NCBI GenBank assembly: GCA_964392615.1
Contig: CAYMRB010000124.1
Location: forward strand, 1-22,253
Direction: 5' to 3'
Length of the DNA stretch: 22,253 nt
DNA from: CAYMRB01 sp964392615
Lineage (GTDB): Bacteria > Planctomycetota > UBA8108
The notes below the pieces were generated by a model that was given only the letters and a program-made list of their open reading frames with translations, ran no database searches and was not told where the DNA came from. Both the position numbers and the translations under genes were made by a program. Below, in pieces: positions 16,749 to 22,253 of the stretch (the stretch's first letter is position 1; every line of letters begins with the position of its first letter).

Positions 16749-18272
16749 TCAGAACGGAACTTCGAAGAACGATCCCTGCGAGTCGAACAGCTTGCCGTTG
16801 CGATACGCGATGAGTAGCGCGTTCACCGTCTGGCGGTCGAATTGGTGGTCGGCCATCTCCTTGACCGTCAGGAGGGCTTCCTTGACGCTGCGCGGCTCGG
16901 ACTGGATTCCCTCGCCGTAGAGCTGCCGGTCCAGCTCGAGCGCGATGCCGACGACGCGTGCGAGCGGCGGCACATCGTCGCCCTTCTTGCCCTCCGGTGA
17001 GCCGCTGCCGTCCCAGCGCTCGTTCTGGCTTTCGATCGCCGGCAGGATCGCCTCGAGCTGCGGGATGCCGCGCAGGATCTCGCGGGCGAAGTGATTCTTC
17101 TTCGTCTCGATCGTCAACTCGGCGGCGAGCTCCTGGTCCGACATGGGGATCGAGCCGACGTCGTGCAACATCGCGGCGAGCCACGCGTCGCGTGTGTCCT
17201 GCGTGCTCCAGCCGAGCTCCTTGGCGATGGCCAGCGCGTACGTCGCGACGCGTTCGCAGACTCCGCGCGGGCCGGGCGTGCGCATCTCGGTGGCCGCGAC
17301 GATCGTCTCGATCGAGTTGCGGAAGAAGTCGTCCGAGCGTCGTAGCTGCTTCAAGAGCTCGATGGTCGAGCCCAGCTGGATGCCGATCGCGGACGCGAGC
17401 TCGAGGTCCTCGGTCTGGAACGCCTCGGCGCGCTTCGAGTAGATGTAGATCACGCCGAGATGCTTGCCGAGAGCCGAGATCGGCACGCAGATGACCGAGC
17501 GCAGCTGGTTCATCACGACGCTCGCCATCGCGTTGAACTGCTGATCCAGGGACGCGTCCGACGTCAGCACCGATCGGCTGTGGTCCAGGCACTCGCGGAT
17601 GATCCCGCGCGAGACACCGGCCGCCTCGTCGTCGGTCTCGCCCGCCTTGTCGAAGCGGCCGAGCACCTCGAAGTCGTCCGCCTCCTGGGACTCCGCGTCG
17701 CCGCCCGGCGTGGCGAGCCCGAAGATGTACGTGTGTTCAGCGCCCATGCTCTTGCCGAGCAGCTCGCTGACGCGTTGGAAGAGTCGCGAGAGGTTCTTTT
17801 CTTCGGAGATGATGTGCGACAGATGGAGGAGCACATCGAGATTGCGCGATTCTCGTGTCTCGGCGCTCTCATCCTCCTTTCGCGTCGGCAGGAGGCTCGA
17901 GCGCGTCAGCACGAGAGTCGAGGTCGGGTTGTGCAGCGGCGCGGACGGATCCTCCGGGCGAAGGACCACGCGGCTCGACGCGCGCATGTGATCCTCGAAT
18001 GCGAGCACCGTGTTGCCGATGCGAACCTGATCTCCGACGCGCAGCGCTTCTTCGGAGATCTCCTGTTCGTTGACGTACGTATGGTTGCGGCTCTCGAGGT
18101 CGCGGATGAAGTAGATCTCGCTGATGCGGAAGAGCTCCGCATGGCGTCGCGAGACGCCCTGATCGAGGATTTGTACCTCGCAGCCGGAATCGCGGCCCAG
18201 GACGAGGCTGTCCTGTTCGATCTTGTACACCTTGCCCTTTTCGGAGCCCGACTTGACGCGGAGAACGGCCAT
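16749..18272 (-). CDS. FHA-GAF-HD-GYP signalling protein with degenerate HD-GYP site
   Basis: The 507-residue protein starts at ATG 18272, fixed by GGAGGT five bases upstream. An FHA domain (about 4-92) has LGR (25-27), SRRH (41-44) and SRNHTYVN (61-68), the residues that bind phosphothreonine peptides. A GAF domain spans about 150-310. An HD-GYP-like domain spans about 325-490. It keeps His370-Asp371, His394 and the ERWDGSG core. It has Gln-Asn (416-417) where the family has the His-His pair, Ser425 for Tyr in GYP, and Leu445 where the last metal-binding Asp is expected. Hydrolysis of cyclic di-GMP is therefore doubtful, and a binding or scaffold role is more likely. The gene converges on the giant kinase gene with 28 bases between stops, which makes that kinase a natural partner. 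No membrane helix is seen. Confidence 0.9.
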   Translation of the reverse strand: MAVLRVKSGSEKGKVYKIEQDSLVLGRDSGCEVQILDQGVSRRHAELFRISEIYFIRDLESRNHTYVNEQEISEEALRVGDQVRIGNTVLAFEDHMRASSRVVLRPEDPSAPLHNPTSTLVLTRSSLLPTRKEDESAETRESRNLDVLLHLSHIISEEKNLSRLFQRVSELLGKSMGAEHTYIFGLATPGGDAESQEADDFEVLGRFDKAGETDDEAAGVSRGIIRECLDHSRSVLTSDASLDQQFNAMASVVMNQLRSVICVPISALGKHLGVIYIYSKRAEAFQTEDLELASAIGIQLGSTIELLKQLRRSDDFFRNSIETIVAATEMRTPGPRGVCERVATYALAIAKELGWSTQDTRDAWLAAMLHDVGSIPMSDQELAAELTIETKKNHFAREILRGIPQLEAILPAIESQNERWDGSGSPEGKKGDDVPPLARVVGIALELDRQLYGEGIQSEPRSVKEALLTVKEMADHQFDRQTVNALLIAYRNGKLFDSQGSFFEVPF

Positions 18273-18439
18273 CGATGACCTCCAGATTCGCTGGCATTCG
18301 CCTGCGCGGCGGCAGCACGTGCCGATTCCGCCGAGCACCCGAGCGCAATCACCCTCCCCGCCGACTCCGTCGCGGATTGCTCCGGTACCCGAGGCGACTC
18401 GGGCGGTGTTATCGGGACGTCACGGGAGGGGAGGACGGG

Positions 18440-18448
18440 AGTATACCA
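18440..18448 (-). promoter_or_regulatory. Candidate extended -10 promoter for the FHA-GAF-HD gene
   Basis: On the minus strand TGGTATACT gives TATACT (five of six) with TG one base upstream. It lies about 165 bases before the FHA gene start, just beyond the end of the LolD-type gene. No clear -35 is present. The rest of the 209-base gap (18273-18481) shows nothing else. Confidence 0.45.
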
Positions 18449-18481
18449 GAGCCGCCGGGCCCTACGAAAGGGCGAACGGTG

Positions 18482-19225
18482 TCACGAGAACGTCGCGTCG
18501 CCCGTGTCGAACAGGCCATCGCGCATGTGCAGGCGGCGGCTTGCGAGGCCCGCCAGGCCGTCGTCGTGCGTGACGATGACGAATGCCGTGCCGAGTTCGC
18601 CGTTGAGATCGAGCATCAAGTCGTGGATGCGATCGCCGGTGACCGTGTCGAGGTTGCCGGTCGGCTCGTCGCAGAATACGAGCTCGGGCTCGTTCATCAG
18701 CGCCCGCGCGATCGCGCAGCGCTGGCGCTCGCCGCCGGACAGGCGGCCGGGCGGGAAGTCGGCGCGCTCGCCGATTCCGACGCGCTCGAGGAGCTCCTGC
18801 GCGCGCTCGCGCAACGCCGTCTTGTCGCGCCGGAAGGAGGCGGACGAACGCAGGATCATCGCCGGCAGCAGCACGTTCTCGAGGACGCTGAGGTCGGGCA
18901 GCAGGTGATAGAACTGGAAGACGAAGCCGAACTGCCGGTTGCGGACGCGGCACTTCTGGCGCCGATCGAGCACCGCGAGATCCGCGCCGTTCAGCGTTTC
19001 GTCGCGCCCATTGTACAGGAGCGTCCCGCTCGTCGGGCTGTCGAGCAGGCCCATGATGTTGAGCAGCGTGCTCTTGCCGACGCCGGAAAGGCCGACGATC
19101 GACAGAATCTCGCCGCGCCGGACGTCCAGGTCACATCCCTGCAACACCGGGACGGACACGCCCTGCATGCGGTACTCCTTGTAGAGTTGCCGCACGGAGT
19201 AGATGACGGCCGTATCGCTATTCAT
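18482..19225 (-). CDS. lolD: LolD-type ABC transporter ATP-binding protein
   Basis: The 247-residue ATPase belongs to the LolD/MacB/FtsE group. Walker A is GLSGVGKST (45-53), the Q-loop Gln is 104, the signature is LSGGERQR (162-169), Walker B is ELVFCDE followed by PTGNLD, and the switch His is 220. LolD drives release of lipoproteins from the inner membrane in the Lol pathway. The ATG at 19225 lies inside the end of the permease gene (overlap 19218-19225), so the two are made together. The permease's LolC/E features favour Lol over other ABC exporters of this group. No LolA or LolB gene is in the window. Confidence 0.9.
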   Translation of the reverse strand: MNSDTAVIYSVRQLYKEYRMQGVSVPVLQGCDLDVRRGEILSIVGLSGVGKSTLLNIMGLLDSPTSGTLLYNGRDETLNGADLAVLDRRQKCRVRNRQFGFVFQFYHLLPDLSVLENVLLPAMILRSSASFRRDKTALRERAQELLERVGIGERADFPPGRLSGGERQRCAIARALMNEPELVFCDEPTGNLDTVTGDRIHDLMLDLNGELGTAFVIVTHDDGLAGLASRRLHMRDGLFDTGDATFS

Positions 19226-20684
19226 GCTGGATCGCCTTGATCGGGTCGCGCAGCGGCGTCAGCACCGCGGCGCCCAGGCTGGCCAAGAACCCGAAGAGTA
19301 CCGGTATGACCGCGGCGACGAGAATGTCGCCCGTCTGGAACGACACCGGGATCCGGTCCATCTGGTAGATCTCGGCAGGGAACAACTGGCGGCCGGTCAC
19401 CTCGAAGATCGCGTCGTGGATCTCGTTGATATACGAGCAGAAGCCGTATCCGAGGCCGAGCCCGGCAGCGGTCCCGAGAATGCTGATGACGAGGCCGTTG
19501 ATCACGAAGATCGACGTCAGCCCCCAATTCGTCGCACCGAGCGCCGACAGGACGCCGATATCCCACGTCTTCTCGATGACCGTCAGAATCTGCATCAGCA
19601 GGATCATCAGCGCCGTGAAGAAGACCAGGATCGACACGATCAGCGCGACGATGATCTTCTCGATCTGCACGGCCTCCAACATGTTCTGCTTGAGCTCCTG
19701 CCACGTCTTGACCTCGAGGGTCGGGTCGATGGCCAGGAGCGCTTCGCTCACGGCGTCTCGGGTTTGCTCGAGACGCGTAGGATCTTCGAGCGCGACCCGG
19801 ATCCCCTGATAGCGGAAGCCCTCGGTCCTTTCATCGAACAGGCCGAGCATGCTGCGGAGCTTGCGGACGTCGACGAACAGCGTGCGATCATCGACGGTGA
19901 AGTCGCCGGTCTTGATCGCGCCGGCGACGACGAACTGCTCGGTCAGCGGCTCGCCGGTGGCCGGTCTCAACGTGGTCGCGGTCAGTATCTGCCCGAGGAT
20001 CACCTCCTGGTCGAAGAAGCGCTGCGCGCCGACCAAGACCGCCGCCGGCGCCGTCTCGAGCGCCTCGTGGACGAACGGATTGTGCTTCGCGAGGAGCTTC
20101 TCGCGGCTCTCGTAGTCGAAGAACTCGGCGAGCTCGTCGCCGCTGAGCGGCTTGCGTTCCGGGTCGGTCAGCGTCTCGTGGACCTCGCGCATCGCCGCGT
20201 TGACGTCGACCTCGACCTCGGGAAGCATCGCGTCGAGGGCCGCATCGTCCGACAGGTCGGGCTCGGGGGGCAGGTACTTCTCGAGCAGCAGGTCGAGCTC
20301 TGCGGGGCGCAGCACATAGCGGCCGAAGTCGGTCAGCCCCGCCTGGCGAGCAGGGGCGAACCCGTGCAGATTGCACGGCTTGTGGGAGACACCGCTCTTG
20401 AAGACGGCGAGACGCTCGGTGAACGGGGCCACCGCGGCGATGTTGTCCAGCGCGAGGATGGCCTCGTCGAGCTGGGGGAAGCGGCGTACGGCGAACGGAC
20501 CGCGGCCGACGATGCGCAGGTGCGACTCCTGACCGCGGATGTTCTCGCGCACCTGATCCATGTACCCGCCCATCACCGAAAGCACGATGAGGAGCATCGC
20601 TACCCCGAACGTGATCGCCAGGAACGCGGCGAGCGCGAGGAAGCGGGATCGGAAGTATCGCAGGCTCAAAAAGAGTCGGTACAC
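19218..20684 (-). CDS. lolC: LolC/LolE-type lipoprotein-releasing permease (FtsX fold)
   Basis: The 488-residue membrane protein starts at GTG 20684. The first membrane helix (about 15-40) runs into VMGGYMDQVRENIRGQESHLRI, very close to the LolC/E signature around V-M-N-G-F. A large extracytoplasmic domain of about 290 residues follows. Three more helices (about 330-355, 380-405 and 445-470) form the FtsX core, and the end LRDPIKAIQ is typical. It is about 70-90 residues longer than the E. coli LolC and LolE proteins, with the extra length in the extracytoplasmic domain. Only one permease gene is present, so it may act as a homodimer with the ATPase encoded next to it. It starts 34 bases after the YidD gene. 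Confidence 0.9.
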   Translation of the reverse strand: MYRLFLSLRYFRSRFLALAAFLAITFGVAMLLIVLSVMGGYMDQVRENIRGQESHLRIVGRGPFAVRRFPQLDEAILALDNIAAVAPFTERLAVFKSGVSHKPCNLHGFAPARQAGLTDFGRYVLRPAELDLLLEKYLPPEPDLSDDAALDAMLPEVEVDVNAAMREVHETLTDPERKPLSGDELAEFFDYESREKLLAKHNPFVHEALETAPAAVLVGAQRFFDQEVILGQILTATTLRPATGEPLTEQFVVAGAIKTGDFTVDDRTLFVDVRKLRSMLGLFDERTEGFRYQGIRVALEDPTRLEQTRDAVSEALLAIDPTLEVKTWQELKQNMLEAVQIEKIIVALIVSILVFFTALMILLMQILTVIEKTWDIGVLSALGATNWGLTSIFVINGLVISILGTAAGLGLGYGFCSYINEIHDAIFEVTGRQLFPAEIYQMDRIPVSFQTGDILVAAVIPVLFGFLASLGAAVLTPLRDPIKAIQHE

Positions 20685-20718
20685 GGCCGCATCTCGCTGG
20701 CAAGCAGTGAGCGGGATT

Positions 20719-21093
20719 CTATGGGATCCGCGGCCTCGAGACAGGCTTTTTCTCGTCGGCCGGCGCGTCGGTGTCGGCCGGGGCGCCGCGTGGATCGCTC
20801 GAAACGTTGTCCGGGCGAGCCTTCGATGGATCCTCCGGTCGATCCTCCGTTCGCGGCGGCACCGGATCGAAGCCGCCCTTGCACAGCGGTTGGCAGCGCA
20901 ACACGCGCCGCAGGCCGAGCCACCCGCCGCGGAGCAATCCGAATCGCTTGATCGCCTCGCTCGCGTAGTCCGAGCAGGTCGGGTAGAAGCGGCACGCTCG
21001 CGGCAGGAGCGGCGAGATGCCGCGCTTGTAGAGCGCGATCAGGCCGATCGCTGCCCGTCGCGGCAGCGCGCGCGCGGCGCTCACCCCTTTCAC
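20719..21093 (-). CDS. yidD: Membrane protein insertion efficiency factor YidD
   Basis: The 124-residue protein starts at a GTG that overlaps the rnpA stop (GTGA, 21093-21090). The core is unmistakable: LYKRGISPLLPRACRFYPTC, then SDYASEAIKRFG, then RCQPLCKGGFDPVP. The family is a small amphipathic membrane-associated protein that helps YidC insert proteins. Most members have about 70-85 residues; this one has an added hydrophilic tail of about 44 residues rich in Pro, Asp and Arg. The reading frame also opens further upstream, but that part lies inside rnpA. The rnpA-yidD order is widely conserved. Confidence 0.93.
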   Translation of the reverse strand: MKGVSAARALPRRAAIGLIALYKRGISPLLPRACRFYPTCSDYASEAIKRFGLLRGGWLGLRRVLRCQPLCKGGFDPVPPRTEDRPEDPSKARPDNVSSDPRGAPADTDAPADEKKPVSRPRIP

Positions 21094-21509
21094 CGCTCGG
21101 TCTCCCGCTGCGCCTTCCTGCCGAGGTACTCGACGAACTCCCGCAAGCACGCGGCATACTCCGCCTGCGTTCGCGGCGGCCCGTTCGGGAGCAGCACGAT
21201 GTCGTGGCTCGACGGCAGCTCGTACTTGATGCTGCGAAAGCAGGTACGCAGGCGACGCTTCGTCCGGGTACGCGCGACGGCGCCTCCGTGGCGCTTGCTG
21301 ACGACCAGTCCGAGGCGCGAGTATTCCCTGTCCGTCGCCAGATAGCGGATGCGGAGGCTCTCGGTTCGAAAACGGCGGCCCTCCTCGAACACGCGACGGA
21401 AGTCGCGAGACGTCTGCATGCGCTCGAATGGCCGCAGGCGTTGATCGCGGCGTCGGCTCGCGGCGCTCGCGTCGGCCGGCGGCCGGCGATCGGAGGACAG
21501 CGAGGCCAT
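21090..21509 (-). CDS. rnpA: Ribonuclease P protein component
   Basis: The 139-residue protein is the protein subunit of RNase P, which matures tRNA 5' ends. It shows SRDFRRVFEEGRRF (34-47), LGLVVSKRHGGAVAR (66-80), the basic RNA-binding helix RTRTKRRLRTCFR (80-92) and HDIVLLP (102-108). The usual motif in that helix is R-N-x-x-K-R, and here the Asn is Thr. The ATG at 21509 gives an N-terminal extension of about 20 polar residues and has only a distant ribosome site, so a later start is possible. yidD overlaps the stop. rpmH (ribosomal protein L34), which precedes rnpA in most bacteria, is not found in the 77 bases before it; apt takes that place. Confidence 0.92.
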   Translation of the reverse strand: MASLSSDRRPPADASAASRRRDQRLRPFERMQTSRDFRRVFEEGRRFRTESLRIRYLATDREYSRLGLVVSKRHGGAVARTRTKRRLRTCFRSIKYELPSSHDIVLLPNGPPRTQAEYAACLREFVEYLGRKAQRETER

Positions 21510-21586
21510 GGGCGAACGGGGTTCCTTACGGTTCGTGCCGCATTTCGCGAACTGGTGATGTCGGTCGACTCGGGCCGTGCGGGCGA

Positions 21587-22111
21587 TCAGTACGTCACCA
21601 GCGAGTGCACCGGATGGTCGCCGAGCTTGTCGCGTCCGTTCAAGAACGCCAGCTCGACGACGAAGAGGCAGCCGACCACCTGCGCGCCGGCTGCCGCGAT
21701 GAGGTTCGCGCTGGCAGCGACCGTGCCGCCGGTCGCGAGAAGATCGTCGACGATCGCGACGCGTTGGCCCTTTTCGACGGCATCGACGTGCATCTCGATC
21801 GTGTCCGTTCCGTACTCGAGATCGTACTCGATGCTGCGGGTCTCGTACGGGAGCTTGCCGGGCTTGCGAATCGGCACGAACCCGACGCCGAGGTGGTACG
21901 CGAGCGCGGTCCCGAAGATGAAGCCGCGGGCCTCCGGGCCGGCGATGATGTCCGGTCGCAGGCTCTCGTCCGTGCACACCTCCGCGAGCTGGTCGACGGC
22001 AGCGCGGAGCGCCTGGGGATCGCCCAGGAGCGGCGCGATGTCCTTGAAGCTGATGCCGGGAGTCGGGAAATCGGGGACTTCCCGAATGTACCGTTTGAGA
22101 TCGACGCTCAT
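21587..22111 (-). CDS. apt: Adenine phosphoribosyltransferase
   Basis: The 174-residue enzyme makes AMP from adenine and PRPP in purine salvage in the cytoplasm. It has the expected length. REVPDFPTPGISFKDI (10-25) is the family's N-terminal signature. GPEARGFIFG (58-67) and RKPGKLPYE (82-90) shape the active site, and VAIVDDLLATGGT (118-130) is the PRPP-binding loop. The start ATG at 22111 is set by GGAGGG just upstream. It is first in a line of minus-strand genes with rnpA 77 bases downstream. The frame is open further upstream, but without family similarity. Confidence 0.96.
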   Translation of the reverse strand: MSVDLKRYIREVPDFPTPGISFKDIAPLLGDPQALRAAVDQLAEVCTDESLRPDIIAGPEARGFIFGTALAYHLGVGFVPIRKPGKLPYETRSIEYDLEYGTDTIEMHVDAVEKGQRVAIVDDLLATGGTVAASANLIAAAGAQVVGCLFVVELAFLNGRDKLGDHPVHSLVTY

Positions 22112-22204
22112 GAGCCCTCCGCGCAACGAGTGGGCGGCGTGACGAGGGACCGTTGAAAAACGGCTTCGAGTGCGAGGGCGAGTCGTTTCGTCCAGGATCG
22201 AGGC

Positions 22205-22244
22205 GCCAGAACGCAGGCAATGTGGTGCATTTCCGAGTTCTGGC
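22205..22244. repeat. 8-bp inverted repeat at the window end, upstream of apt
   Basis: GCCAGAAC (22205-22212) and GTTCTGGC (22237-22244) are perfect inverse copies, 24 bases apart. They lie about 95-135 bases before apt. This could be an operator or the end of a hairpin of the neighbouring unit. The region 22112-22253 also has CCGTT-GAAA-AACGG at 22150-22163 and no gene or clear promoter that I can name. Confidence 0.3.
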
Positions 22245-22253
22245 AACGAAGAG

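Noticed and set aside
19203..20951. Long plus-strand frame opposite the LolC/E-type permease gene
   Set aside because: The minus strand carries the permease with correct membrane helices and signature. The plus-strand product is Glu/Arg/Asp-rich filler.
21510..21586. Search for rpmH (ribosomal protein L34) before rnpA
   Set aside because: None of the frames shows the short basic L34 sequence, and the gap is too small for it.

Overview
The window is GC-rich bacterial chromosome, densely coded, with no rRNA, tRNA, CRISPR array or insertion sequence that I can see. A run of 10 Ns inside one gene shows that it comes from a scaffolded draft assembly. The gene content fits a complex Gram-negative-type bacterium, most likely Planctomycetota, with Myxococcota as the main alternative. 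It includes a giant Ser/Thr kinase-ATPase-TPR-GAF protein, FHA and HD-GYP signalling, large repeat proteins with carboxypeptidase-regulatory-like domains, a TPR-metallopeptidase, a Lol-type lipoprotein exporter and a FlgM-like protein. The taxonomy is inference from families only.

Left part, plus strand (1-8381). A 5'-truncated TPR protein with a gluzincin (HEXXH) peptidase domain is followed by a tightly coupled three-gene unit. That unit is a membrane sensor histidine kinase (2078-3547), an NtrC-type sigma54 activator (3544-5178) and a membrane-anchored protein of about eleven beta-sandwich repeats (5175-8381). The genes join through GTGA and ATGA stop-start overlaps, so the two-component pair and the extracytoplasmic repeat protein are probably co-translated. 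A strong intrinsic terminator (8424-8461) closes the unit.

Middle part, plus strand (8462-16720). A 340-base control region carries sequences resembling a sigma28 and a sigma54 promoter. It precedes a FlgM-like anti-sigma factor (8805-9077), a STAS-domain protein (9121-9714) and a class I mannose-6-phosphate isomerase (9711-10751). Two small single-pass membrane proteins of unknown function follow. Next comes a 1486-residue kinase-ATPase-TPR-GAF signalling protein (12260-16720).

Right part, minus strand (16749-22111, read right to left): apt, rnpA, yidD, a LolC/E-type permease, a LolD-type ATPase and an FHA-GAF-HD-GYP protein. The first five are close or overlapping and look like one transcription unit for purine salvage, tRNA maturation, membrane insertion and lipoprotein export. 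The FHA gene has its own candidate promoter and converges on the giant kinase gene, 28 bases apart. A kinase facing a phosphothreonine reader suggests a signalling pair. The HD-GYP domain of that reader has lost several metal ligands, so it is probably not an active cyclic-di-GMP phosphodiesterase.
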